Source: Undaria pinnatifida
Lineage: Eukaryota; Sar; Phaeophyceae; Laminariales; Alariaceae
Length of the DNA stretch: 64,000 nucleotides
NCBI GenBank assembly: GCA_012845835.1
Contig: JABAKD010000004.1
Location: forward strand, 4,372,265-4,436,264
Direction: 5' to 3'
Of the stretch, positions 33,425-45,800 are shown piece by piece. The translations under genes were made by a program, and so were the position numbers. The notes below the pieces were generated by a model. The model saw nothing but the letters and a program-made list of their open reading frames with translations. It was not told where the DNA came from and did no database searches. Each line of letters opens with the position of its first letter. Within the stretch, counting starts at the first letter, position 1.

Positions 33425-33505
33425 AACGAGCGGCCGGTGTATCACGCAGCTTGCAAAGATGAGTATCGAACCTAAATTTATCGAACTCACTGCTGACGTG
33501 TTTTG
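33425..33505 (+). repeat. Dispersed exon-like module, copy 2
   Basis: Carries GAGCGGCCGGTGTATCACGC and, after GCTTGCAAAG, an ATG-initiated frame reading MSIEPKFIELTADVF before a stop. It matches 34275-34345 with mostly third-position differences in that frame. Confidence 0.6.
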
Positions 33506-34274
33506 AAGATTTTGAACTTATTTTGCGAGCCAACCGAGGCTCTCACTCTTTAAGATTCAACCCTCGTTGATTCCGGTAAAATACCGAAAATTCATCCAAA
33601 ACTGAAATTTGTACGTATTGTTGAGATCGACCTTTAACACTGCTCACACGTCGTACACCTACTATCTGCTGACACACACTTTTTACTCGCACCTCAAACA
33701 TTTGTGGTGCGGCTCGCTGACCCCCCTCCAGCACCAGACATGTTGGATATGTTTACGACATAACTGTCATCGATCTCAGAAGAGACCGCAATGAAACAAC
33801 GGAGGCAGGAGTGAGGCATCGGGGAGGAATGATTATCCTACTTGGAGTCCACGCTTTCTCTACCGGAGGGGTGCAGTCGTGGGGGGAGGGCGAAAATGCA
33901 TGGCAATACCAACTAACTGTTATTATTCCAGTAGCAGTAGTAGAACCTCTCTTGGAATGCCAAGGAAACCCACGTACGTACGAGGTTGTGCTGACGTGCA
34001 TACATGACATCACAAGCCACGGACCAAGACACTACTTTGACGTGCAGTGCACGTGTTATGAGAAGTGGACTCGACCAACTGGCGCCCAAAGGTCACAACG
34101 GAAGTTGACAAGTCGGGGTGGAATAACTGATCCAAGGAAGCCTAGATACGAGTACCTGGTATTATTGGAGTTGATCTTCGCTCGTCGTCGTAGGTAGATC
34201 TTGGATTTGGACATGGATAATAGGTCTATACTCCCATTAAGAAAAAACTCACCCACATAGTATGTTACAAGTAC

Positions 34275-34345
34275 CAACAACGCAGCTTGCGAAGATGAGT
34301 ATTGATCCGAAATTCGTCGAACTCACGGTTGACGTCCTTGAAATA
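34275..34345 (+). repeat. Dispersed exon-like module, copy 3
   Basis: After ACGCAGCTTGCGAAG the frame reads MSIDPKFVELTVDVLEI. Compared with copy 2 the codons differ at GAA/GAT, CCT/CCG, TTT/TTC, ATC/GTC and ACT/ACG. These changes are conservative at the protein level. Confidence 0.6.
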
Positions 34346-35094
34346 TTTTTATTAAATATTTAATAATACAATAGGCATATTATGGTGTTCATCCCTGCGT
34401 TGTCCGAGCACCCAATCCCGTTGACCGAGGTTACCCCCCCATCCGCCCTTGGCCAATCAGGGGAAGAAGCGCGCACAGCGGGAGGTGTCCCACGGGGCAA
34501 ACCTCCCCCAGTCCCGCCGCACCCGAACAGGATTCGGCCCCACCCCCGGTTCAGACATCCTTCCATACATCTACAACCCCGACACCTCGGGAACGAAAAT
34601 CGAGTTTTCCTGGGTCGACACCGCCCCGCACGGTGCGGACACCCCAATCCCACGGGCCGATCGCTGATTGGCTGGGGTGCGTAGAGTGAGCGCAACCCGG
34701 GGAGGATTGGTCACCATCCCCGGTTCAGACATCCTTCAACTATCTACAAATCCGGCACCCCGGGGACGAAAATCGAATTCTCCCGGATTGACACCGCCCC
34801 GCACAGTGTGGGAACTCCAATCCCGCGAGCCGGTCGCTGATCGCTGATTGGCTGGGGCGCGTAGATCGAGCGCAACTCGGGGAGGATAGGGCCCGATGCC
34901 CGACTCATAAACCCCTCCGTGTATCACTACAACTCCGAGACCTCGGGGATGAAAGCGGGATTCCCCCGGGTCGGCACCGTCCCGCACGATGTGCAAACCC
35001 CAATCCCGCTGGCCGATCGCTGATTGGCTGGAGCGCGTAGAGCCAGTGCCACTCGGGGAGGATAGGGCCCCATGTCCGGATCATAACTCCCTCC

Positions 35095-35468
35095 TGTTAA
35101 GGTATTAGTGGGGTATTAGTCCGTTTGACCACTTGCAAAAGGTTAACCAATAGCTTACCCAAACTAAGCCTTATAACACTCTCCCCCCCTGAAACGGCGG
35201 GATAGCAGGTCGGCCGGATATACGGGCGGATCTGTCAATTATCCAAGCCGTTTCATTTCCTGGGGATACCGGGGAGAGTATTTTTCAAGTTCGACATGGG
35301 GAAAATCTGAAAAGTTTATTATTGTGGATGGTGGGGATCGAACCCACGACCCAAAAAACCCATGGTCCTGCCGACGACGCCATTTGTTAAGGTATTAGTG
35401 GGGTATTAGTCCGTTTGACCACTTGCAAAAGGTTAACCAATAGTTTACCCAAACTAAGCCTTATAACA
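35095..35468 (-). mobile_element. TRIM-B copy 2, inserted in the satellite
   Basis: LTRs of 84 bp at 35095-35178 and 35385-35468, differing by about one base, flanked by CTCC (35091-35094 and 35469-35472). On the minus strand the primer site TGGCGTCGTCGGCAGGA (35382 down to 35366) lies two bases from the 5' LTR. The purine tract is the reverse complement of CTCTCCCCCCCTG at 35179. The satellite continues in phase on both sides, so insertion followed array formation. Confidence 0.92.
35366..35382 (-). promoter_or_regulatory. TRIM-B primer binding site
   Basis: Same 17-base site as in TRIM-A, complementary to a CCA-ending tRNA 3' end of the serine type, two bases from the LTR. Confidence 0.75.
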
Positions 35469-35924
35469 CTCCGCATATCGCTACAAAATCCAACACCCCG
35501 TGAACGAAAAGGATGTTCTCCCGGATGGACACCGCCCCGCACGGTGTGGAACCCCAACGCCGCTGGTCGGTCGCTGATTGGTTGGGGCTCGTACGTAGAG
35601 CCAGCGCATCCCGGGGAGGATAGGGCCCCATCGCTGGTTTGGACATCCCTCCATGCATCTGCAACTCCGGCAACGGTGGAGCGAAAACGGAAGCCTCCCT
35701 GGTTGATGCCGCTCCGCATGGTTTGGAAACCCCAACCCAACCTCCAAAAGTCGAAAAACAGTACAAAATGGATTCAAAACTCGAGTCAGAATCGAAAAAG
35801 AGTCAAAATAGGTGGGAAAGTCGCCCAAACAAATACTCCGGAGTATATAGTCTATGTTCCTGTACCATACAGCACACCGGCATAACTAATGTTGTATTAC
35901 GATCCGGATAGTATATTTTTTTTT

Positions 35925-36180
35925 TTCCTTATCCTAATCCAAGACCTACCTACGACGAAAAGCGAAGATTAAGTCCAATACCAGGTCCTCGTTATGTATT
36001 ATCCATACCCTAATCCAAGATCTACCTCAGACGAAGAGCGGAGATTAACTCCAATAATACCAGGTACTCGTATGTCTACGGTGGTATTAGGTACCATTAT
36101 CCATATCCTAACCAACCCAAGATCTACCTACGACGACGAGCGGAGATCAATTCCAATACCACCAGGTAGTCGTATGTAGG
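35925..36180 (+). repeat. Tandem repeat, three units of about 70-110 bp
   Basis: ATCCTAATCCAAGACCTACC, AACCAGATCTACCT-type and ACGACGA-GAGCGGAGAT segments recur three times, each followed by CCAATACCA-GGTA-TCGTATG. Units vary in length by inserts before the next TATCCATA start. Confidence 0.7.
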
Positions 36181-36894
36181 TGTTAATCTCTTCCTTAGAT
36201 CTATCCCACCCTGATTTCTCCACTAACGTTGTGACTTTTTGACTCCTTTTCATCAAACTTTTCAACTGACTCATGACTTCTGTACCACACACGTGCATCA
36301 TGCATGCATACATGGCACGTGCTCGAGCCGATGCGGGACAAGCTCAACCAACCGATCCACGCGGTACACCATTGTCTCACAACGAGCTGTGTACGCGTGT
36401 GGCATCGGGATGTCAACGCTTAGTCGCAACGTCTTTGACGTTTTCTCCCACCTGCCACAAGAACTCGCACCGGGGTCAGAGACCCGACAAGTTCACGCGG
36501 ACCTACCCAGCAGGACACTGTCTGCGAATTAGACAAATTCGGTCATAGCATGCCACATGTTTGTCTGTCTGCAGACAGATGCGTGTTGGGAAAGTGCTCG
36601 AACGGCCGGACGGACTAGGTGAGGAGCGCTTGGCGCACTCCTCTCCAAGAGTTCATTATACTGCGGATAGTGCAACTTTACCAGACCTGTTTAGCATGTA
36701 GCATTGAAGTATTATAGCACTGAAGAGAAAAAAAAGCAAACGGCAAACGGGTTAACGGGTTCAACGGGAAGAGGCCGCACAGCGTAATCCCTACTCGTCT
36801 ATACGAAACCCTGTGTTCCAGTTGCCAAATCTCAAACAAGCTCAGAGCTTGCTACTTGTGCAGGCGCCGAGCGTGACAGCCTACAGCCGCAATT
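36181..36894. other. Upstream region of the mL46 gene
   Basis: No gene recognised. This is the presumed promoter and 5' leader side of the mL46 gene; no TATA-like element was convincingly placed. An in-frame stop (TGA at 36871-36873) lies 24 bases before the chosen start codon. Confidence 0.4.
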
Positions 36895-39800
36895 ATGATT
36901 GCAGGCCGTTGCACTATGCGTTTATCTTCAGGTAGGACCGGAAGGAAGCTGCTGTCAGCATCATTGTTCCGTGAGCATAGTACGTCTACTTTGTCGACGA
37001 AACAAGGGATGGAGGGGTTCACTTTACGGGACCAGAGGCCATCAAGGCCTCGTATTGCGAAGGAGAAGCGCAAGGAATACCTTGCACAGCGAAGAGCTTC
37101 CTTTGAGGTGGAGCAGGAGAAAGCGACAGGCCTTGGTCTAGACTGGGGCATCAAGAGTGCTGTGTGAGTGGAGCCTAAGCGTAAAATTGTTGATGTCATC
37201 CATTTGGTGGTGGCAGTGGAATGCCCCCACACCTCGAGATCTACGTACTGCTGTACGGCCAACGATGCGTGCATTCCGTCTCCCGACAATGTGAATACGT
37301 ACCCAAGTGCGACATGTATAATATGCAGTTGGTGGATGGTCTGTGAGGTGAATCGAACGAGGTGTCGTTGATTTTCATAGCTTACAGTGTTGTTTCTCTT
37401 TCGTCGGTTCGCGGCTAGATGTCTGAATTCCTCCATCAGAGGGAAAAGGTGTCGAAAAACAGCAGTGACGATCAAAGCATCGCCCACACCAAGCAACGCG
37501 GGCTGCCGAGTGCTCGAGGCAGAGTACGACGTCATAGATAGATGTCGGTTGCCGTCTGGACTGTCTGAATTGCTTGCTAACCTCCTTCAGAGGGGAAATG
37601 TGTCGAAAAACAGCAGTGACGATTAAAGCATCGACCACACCAAGCAACGCGGACTGCTGAGTGCTAAGGCTGGGTACGACGTCATAGATAGATGGAGTAC
37701 CCGAAGTTGAACGCGAGGAACTGCACGGCACGCTCGCTGCAGATGCATGCTACATTATTAATAATACAAGTACTTACAAGGAGTGCTCACATCATGGAGG
37801 ACACTCTTCTGGTTTGTTTGTTCGCTACATCTGAGTTCGAAAGGGGTTTAACAATGTCAATAATGACGGCTATTTTCTCCCGCATCTCGACAGGCTTTTG
37901 GAGCGACTTCCGGTTATCATACAGGACTTCACCGATTGGCAGCGAGAGTTCTGGGATTTGCAGACCGAGAAAGCTCGATACGGCAAGAAGTTTCCCACCG
38001 AAATGGGCTTCAAGTATGACGAGGAAAAGCCGCTAACGATGGAGGAGATACTGGAGCAAAGTCCCATACCTCTCGCTCCTCGACGGTGAGCGTTTGTACG
38101 ATCTGTAATACATGCGTCATGCGACGATGCGCTGTCTGCCCTCGACATCGACATCGTTAGAGTCTGGAAAACCCGCACTCTGTTTGACCCTGCAGCGTGC
38201 ATGGAACGGTGGAACGGTGTTGTTCAACGGGAACAGCATGGTCGCATGTGGCGCTTCAGTTTGTTCACATGCTCCGTTGCGTTTGTGACTACTGGCTGTG
38301 TTGCGGTGATGGTGTGTAGCACTTGAAATTTAATCACCCGTAGCCAGGTCTATGGACAGGCAAGAGCGTCCCGCAAACGAGAACTCACCATGCATCTGTT
38401 GGCACGGAGGAGGGGGGTGCTTCATCCACGTAAACTTTCTGTTGTCTGTCGTTTATTACGCTTTGAAAACTATTTGTGCGGTGGTGAGATTTTGCGAAGG
38501 ACTCCTTAATTGTGCTGTCGATCGCGTAGATTTAAGGGAACGAATCAATCACACGAGGCACACATGTTCGATGTTATTTGTCCACAGTAGTTATTTGCAA
38601 CTTGGGCGTCTTGATCTTGATTTTGATATTACAACTGCTGTTATAAGGGTAAAGGGCAAGAGTCACCTGAATATTTTTTGTTCATAACTTGAGGGCCGTG
38701 TACAAACGACGCAAGTATGATTCGTATGGCCCGAGGATAACGGCAAGCCGCTCCCACAGTGTTCGTTCTCACGGCTAACGTCGAAATCTGCTGCACTTGG
38801 TGTATGTACCATGTTCTTGTGTTGTGCCGTCGTCTTCTGCAGTACACCGGCAGATGAATCAAACGACCGCACAACTTTGGACCGGGCGCTTGATGACCGG
38901 CTGGTGTTGATAATTAAGCCAACGGCTAAAGCTGCTTGGCGCCTTCCCGAGACTGCGTGGGAGGTAAGAACCAATATATAATGCATCCAAGGCTCTTCAT
39001 ACTCGAGGTAAGAGAAACAACTTGTAAGCGACGGCAAGATCTGAGCTGCTCGCTGGTTGCCTAGAGATGTTGGCACTCCACTCGCGGTTTCAGAAAGTAG
39101 ACCCCCCCCCCTTGCCCAATCAATTGTAACAAAGGATTGGAGTGCCGGCCACGTCGTCCGGATTTGTTTCATGTCGCATCATTCAAGAAGCCCGTCACTC
39201 ACGGTGGAACATAAGGCGCAGGGACTTTGATTGCGCAACGGACCATAAGAATGTTGTATCCCTCATGTGCAACTGTTCTTGTGGCATTGCTCGAAGCAGG
39301 CCTGGACCTCTCGCGATTAACCGCCGCACCTCGATAATGACATTTTCACGTCTACCGCGTTCGGTCCTTTCCGGTAGGCTGGGGAAACAATTCGTCAAGC
39401 AGCAGAGCGAACTGCGGAAACGATGCTTGTTAAGATGGCAACAAGGAAAGGTCAGCGCGACGACGTAGCTCAGCTCCACTTCGTTGGAAACTGTCCGGCG
39501 GGGTGGTTTTGGCGCACAGCGGATGAAGCCCTCCGGGCTCGAACAGGAACATATGGGGACAAGGTGATGTGGCGTGCATTTTCTTTTTGCGACGGTAAGC
39601 AGTTTGTACACGCGCGGGAGAGAGTGCTGGCAACGATCAGACGATCGGGTTGCTCATCGCACGTTTTCAATGCTTTGCATCTGTCATATTCGATCGCGAA
39701 CATATATACGACCAAGAAACTACCTACATCCTTGAACGTCGCTGTTTTTTTTTGTATTGAATGTGCACAGCAGAATCTAACTACTTACTTTTGTTTTTTT

Positions 39801-42800
39801 CCAAGAGGCCCCGGTTGGTGCATCCCTGGCCTCTCAAGAACTCCCACTGGGACACCGTCTCCTTGCATTACTTGCGGAACGGTCCATGTTTTCTTTGATG
39901 TATCCCGTCATCTTGTTTTTTGGTTGCACAAAATACGAAGTACAAGGATCGGGCGGGGCCGCCTATTGCCCTCCATAACAGTTCCTAAGAGTTTACTCTT
40001 TGGTATTCCGTCATGGAGATAGAAAACGGAATTATACTCTGAGGGTACTCTCCGCTAGCATTTTAGTATGAGATTTTGAACGCACTTTTACTGAGCACAT
40101 TTGTTTTAGGGCACTTTTCACTAGCATTATGGTATAGAATTTGAGCGCACGAGGGCACTTTGTACTATCATCAAGTGCAGTCAACCCACGGTCAACCCTT
40201 TTCGTGTAGAACTCCGCTTCATGATTGACCCGCTGCTCTTAGCTACCGTGCGTGTGGCGCGTATTGGCCTATGACAGCAGCAGCAGTGCTGTCACGCACG
40301 CAGCCCATGCATCGATGTATGTATGTGGCAAGCACACAGGGTCGCCCCGCCCCAAACCCCGCCTGCCTTCGATGGCGTGGTCGAGGTGAACCCAACCCAC
40401 GGTCAACCCATTTCAACCAATTAGTGTTGGGCTTCGAATCCCGAATTATTCGAGCACACTCGTACTGACCCGCTGCTCTTAGCTAACGTGCGTGTGGCGT
40501 GTAATGGCCTATGACAGCAGCAGCAGCAGTGCTGTCACGTATGTAGCCTATACATCGATGTATATATGGCAAGCACACAGGGTCGCCCCGCTTCTGCGCC
40601 CCGCCCCAAGCCCGCCCGCCTTCGATGGCGTGGTCGAGATAAAATCAACCCACGGTCAACCCATTTAGTGTCGGGCTCCGTTTCCCGAATTATTCGTGCA
40701 CTCGTACTGACCCGCTGTTGATGTACAGTATGTGGCAAGCACACCCGCGCTGCACCCAGCCCCAAGCCCCGCTTGCCTTCGATGGCGTGGTCGAGATAAA
40801 ATCAGCCCACGGTCAACCCATTTCCCAAGCCCCTCCCTGCCCCAGATCGTGAATATGATATGGCAAGCATACACAGGGTTGCCCGCATGGTCGTCGACGC
40901 CCCCCACACCATGCTTAGCGAAGTTACGGCTCGATTATACTTCGAAGTATATAACTTGTGCCGCCCTGAAGCAGTTGAACGAAGTTACGGTTCGATGATA
41001 AAGAGGTTGTGCCGCCCTGACGCACGTGAATTAATCTACGGTTCGATTATATAGAGGTTGTGCCGCCCTGGAGCGCGTAGTGACCTCTACCGACTATACT
41101 CCACGACACAGCACCGAGAGTATGGTTTTCGACACCGGTCACAAATCTGAATTGGTTTGGGAGGGCGGGAGGGGGAGAAAAGGCCATCCTCACGTGCCTC
41201 GACCCCTCGACCTGCCGAAAACGTCAAGTGCATATATGTAGGGAGTTGATATATTTGGTAAAAGCGTGTTTTTGTAACTTTTTTTTTTCGAAAGAAGATA
41301 CGAGGACTTGAGCTGGTATCATGCATGCCGGCGGTGAAGGCCAATTTCCAGACGCATTTTTTTCCAGACGGTGGTTGTCGCTGTCCTCTATGCTGTCTCT
41401 GCTGCTGCTGCTGCTGCTGTCCAGAGATTTTCCGTGTCTGTTTTGGCGTGGCCGCATTGTTTCGATCATGCCAACTAGTAATGGCGATAACGAAAACAAA
41501 ACAGAAACAAAACCACACCATCCCCTCGGAGCCTCACAGAAGGCCTTTCTTTTCTGCGCCAGTTGGTAGGAATGCCGATGACACGGGCCAAGGTCCACCC
41601 GCGGCCGTTGCGGACCTCTTCCTTCTCGGGAGCCACAACTATGATTGCGTTGCTTTGCATTGTCTACTCTGCTTACTGTATTTCACTGCTGTTTTGTCGC
41701 TGTCGTGGTTTTGTGGCCGCAGACCACGGACACTGGGTGTGCTGGGTGTGCTGGGTGTGCTGTCGGCGGCTTGTAGTCCATCGTGTACGAACTGCGCGTA
41801 TTTGGTATTTACGCTATTTCAATGGTAACGGTGTATATGGTTGTACGGGTACGGCACTTTTTTCTTCTTTCTTTCTTTTCGTTTTACCTGGTTCGTTCGT
41901 TTGCTTTCGTTTTTCTCTCTTGTTACTCAACTCGACTGTCGCGTTGCTGTTGTGGGGTCGTTTTATGAGTTGTATACGTTGAAACTGATTTATGCGTAGT
42001 TTTCCTAAGAGTTTTTTCTGTCTCAGGCTGTCTGTGACCACATAATTATTTGTATCTCTAGGACGACGAATCGGAAGGACGCTGGGGTTACGACGACTGG
42101 TGGATGTCGTTGGGTAGAAGTTCGTTCTGATACCAACGCAGCATGTTGCGAGCGTTGCTCACATTATGTATTCTCGAGCATGAACTACGGACGATAAAAC
42201 ATGAACACGCTTAGGAAAGAAGCCAGCCCCCCCCGCTCCCCCCCCTGGCCATCTATTGCTCTAAAAGGACGTGGCTAAAAGAAGGGGAAGGTAATGGACC
42301 GTACCAAGAGATTGAGGTGCTGCATGTATTTTGGAACATATGCCATTGAAAATTGTGGGTTTTGTCAGGAGTGGTTTTGCGCACAGGCATATGTGAAGGT
42401 AGGTGTTGGTGCACTGCATAAAGGAATTGGAAAGACGAAATAAAACCCTAATAATAAGGGGTTTGTGTATAGTAGGGAGAACTGTGGTGTTGCGGATAGG
42501 CGAGAAATAAACGGGAAGAAAATGGAAAGAAAACAGCGGTAAAAAAAAAAAAGAAGGTGGATGAAACGTAATATACGCAAGAAAAGGTCAAGTGGCAAAG
42601 GTTGTAGCCAGACTTTAGCTGAACCCGGAGAAGGATTCGGACGGCATGGCATTCGCCGAGAGCGCTGAAGGGTGGGAAACGAATCCCGTTTGTATAGTAA
42701 GTGAAAAAATCCTACCACAACTGCAAGAAAAAATACAACGCCAATTAGAGCAGTCAGCCCAACTCCCTGATACTAAGTACGCGTAAAATGCAAAACCCAC

Positions 42801-45800
42801 GAAGAAACCCATTTTGTAAGGCTACGGCGAAAACCTGAGAACGAAAGCAAACACGGAGGGAAAAGCTCTGCGTAAGAAGCTACGAACTCGTAATTCCCAA
42901 AGTTAACGCTGGAAGATATTGAGTACTGAAGGCCCAAAGTTTGCGCTGAAAAGTCTGAGTACTCAAGCACAACGCGTAGAGACAGAAGAGAAAAAGATCC
43001 GGAACGCGTACACGCACGCAGTACCACCCCCTGTTTTGTGCAGTTACTGTCAAAGAAGCACCCCCTTTTTTCTACAGCTTCTCGCAAAGACGCGGAGAAA
43101 ATACTGTGTATGTAAACAAATGCGCTGCGAAAAAACAGTCAGGCCATTTCTTACACAGTCGGATCCCGCCAGTCGAAAACGGCCCTTTTCGACCGGACTT
43201 TTTTTCGACTGGATTCTCCTGGTCCTTCTTACCGTCAGTCGAGTCGATTTTATAGTTTTTGTGCCCTCCCTAGAGGCGGTTGGTGTGAGGAGTACTGCTG
43301 TATGGCAATCGAAAATGGGTTGGCAGCCCCGCACTTCGCGCGTTCTCTGCGAGCAACGCGTGCTTCGCGCTCGAAGAACCCTCGTCTAAGCGGGTTGGTG
43401 GCTTTGGACTTAGCCAAAAGCCGCAAAAGTTACGTTCGTGGAGTTGTACTCAGCCGAGAGCCGCCAAAGCTACAGCAGCAGGCGTAGCCGTTGTTGGCAA
43501 AATGGGATCGATACCGCGCGCTGCCGCCGTCGTGTGATGATACACGCTGCTGGCGAGCGGAGCTAGGAATGCGCCACGCTGACTTGCGGCGAGAAGCAAC
43601 AGCAGTGATAGCCAAGCCAGCGTCGGCGCCGTGTATGATACTGTTGTATGGTACCTGGTAAAGGTGTGCGGGCGTGTTGGTGTGTGTTTGGTGGTGGGAT
43701 GAGCGATGCAATGGGTTAAAAAAACACGTGTAAAGTTGTTCGACTGAGTTTTCGACGATCAGATCCAATCGAAAATGTCAATTTTAAGCTCAGTCAAAAA
43801 AAGTTGAGTCGAAAAAGCTCTTTTTTGACTGTGTAAGAAAGCCCGATTTGGGCTTCAGTCGAAAAAGACCGTTTTCAACTGACAAATTCGGCTGTATAAG
43901 AAACGACTTCAAAACTGGCCTGCCGTTTGCTGGGCTATCCCGTACAGCTTGTAGGACGAAGGCTTCGATGCGAGATGCGATTTGACAAAAAAATAGACGT
44001 ACCAACGTAGCTGCTGCCCAACGACGCCTTGCTGCTGCTTCTGCATATGTGCCCTGTGCTCAACGGCAATCATGCGAAGGCTGCCCAACGACGCCACAGG
44101 GGGGGCAATTGCGGGTTGTTCCGCTTCTGCTGCTGCTGCACGCATACGCCACGTAGATTTATGCTGGTTATAGAAATACGTCAGAACACCTTACTGCGTT
44201 GGGAGCGTATCCTATGACTGCGCAGGCAAGCAGGAAGAGACGGAAACAAAATTTGCCGACAACCGGTTGGTGATGACAAATTCACCGAGGCAAATACTAT
44301 AGTAAAGAGTGCAGGAGATATTGAAAAGCGGGCTGATCAGAATCTGGCCAATCCAAAGAGCATTCCCACAACGTTCCACACTTCGATTGGGTTCGCTTCC
44401 AAAGGTTATTCAGATGATTAAAACAGAATCGGGTTTGAAATTGCTTGCGAGAACCCAAGTAATAAAAAAAAGGTTTTAAAGTGGAAATACATTTCTAGGG
44501 ATTTGAAAAGTACGATAAAAAATCAACGGCTTCGATGCGAGATGCGGGTTAACATGAAAATTACGGTTACCAACGTAGCTGCTGCCCAACAATGCCCTGC
44601 TGCTGCTGCTTCTGCATATGTGCTCTGTGCTCCACGGCAATCATGCGAAGGCTGCCCAACGATGCCACCGGGGGGGCAACTGCGCGTTGTCCCGCTTCTG
44701 CTGCTGCTGCACGCATACACCACGTATGTTTATGCTGGTTTCTTGCTCACACGATGTGTTCATTCGCCCGGGGCAATTGGGGGTTGTCCTGGCCAACATT
44801 ACTGTTCGGTTTGAAACCCAAAAACCAAACATAATAGAAAAAATATGGAAGATCTGGGCCCATTTGGGCCATTTTGGGTCCTATTTTTTCTTTTCATGTT
44901 GATTATTTTTCGGGATCGTGGAAAATAAATAGGCCCTTACCCAACCCAAATTGGAGCAACGCAAACACCGTACACCCTCTGATTTTGGGCACCCATAACT
45001 CTGCTCGCACGCCGAATCTCGTGCCAGGGAAAAGTGTGCGCAGCATTGCACTGCGTCGTCAAGCTTTTCCAAAGTGTAAAATGTCCCAAGGCCACGCGGA
45101 GCCGATGGGAGTTGTGAAGTGCACTGTTTTGATATTAGGGCGAATTGTCCCGCTTGCACGGGAGCGTTCACACGTCATATTAGTTGGGCATATCATCAGG
45201 GTCCCACCTGAGCTCAGCTTGGCTCATCAGCTTGAATCAGCTCAGCAGCGCAGTGCCGTGCGGTGCCGTGTGGTGCAATGCCCTGCCGTGCGGTGCGGTG
45301 CTGTGTTATGCTGGGCCGTACTGCGTGCTTTGCTGTACTTCCTCTGTCGTACGCTTTCGCATAGGCCAGGTATCATTGGGTGTATCAAAATAATCATGCC
45401 GGGTCCCAGCTGAGCTCAGCTTCGCTCATCAGCTCAGCTCAGCATAGCCCCGCAGCCCTAGCTCAGCAGCACAGCGCGGTGCGGTGTCGTGAGGTACCGT
45501 GCCCTGCCGTGCGGTGCGGTACTGTGCGATGCTGTGCCGTGCTGTGCCGTGTTGCGTGCTTTACTGTACGTGCTCTTCCGTACATGCTAGGTATTATTCG
45601 AAGCACAACACCAGGTACCGGTGCTACTACACCAACCACGTTTGTAAGTACTACATTGTTGAATCACCAAAAATGCACTCCCAGCTCAGCCCAGCCATAG
45701 CTCGGCAGCGCCGCGCGCGCAGCGCTGTGCGAGGCCGTGCCTTGCCCAGCGGTCCGGCGCTGTGCCGTGCTGCGCTGTGCTTTCTTCCGAACGTGCAGCT

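Larger units (their letters stand above)
33308..34384. other. Sequence with no gene recognised
   Basis: Holds two copies of the exon-like module (33425-33505 and 34275-34345). A plus frame of 128 codons at 33811-34197 is not recognisable. Nothing else seen. Confidence 0.4.
34385..35765 (+). repeat. Satellite array 2, about 177-bp monomers, split by a TRIM
   Basis: The landmark ACACCGCCCCGCAC (or close variant) is at 34618, 34791, 34974, 35529 and about 35705. After removing the TRIM-B insertion and its duplication the spacings are 173, 183, 177 and about 176. Each monomer includes GGGGAGGATAGGGCCCCAT, a GACATCC-TCCAT-CATCT segment, GGGGACGAAAATCGAATTC and CGATCGCTGATTGGCTGGGG. It is the reverse complement of the monomer at 13600-14830. 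Confidence 0.82.

Noticed and set aside
35320-35382. True tRNA gene inside TRIM-B
   Set aside because: Only the 3' half is tRNA-like; no 5' acceptor strand or anticodon arm is visible.
38663-39172. Minus-strand frame of 169 codons
   Set aside because: It lies opposite mL46 exon 3 and its introns and has no protein-like pattern.
40420-40450. tRNA-like GGGCTTCGAATCCCGA in the 40-kb tandem repeat
   Set aside because: The motif is not conserved in the neighbouring unit (GGGCTCCGTTTCCCGA) and has no A box upstream.
41325-41828. Cysteine-rich 167-codon frame suggestive of a secreted peptide
   Set aside because: The cysteines come from a CTG/TGC run and the rest is low complexity; it lies within mL46 intron 4.
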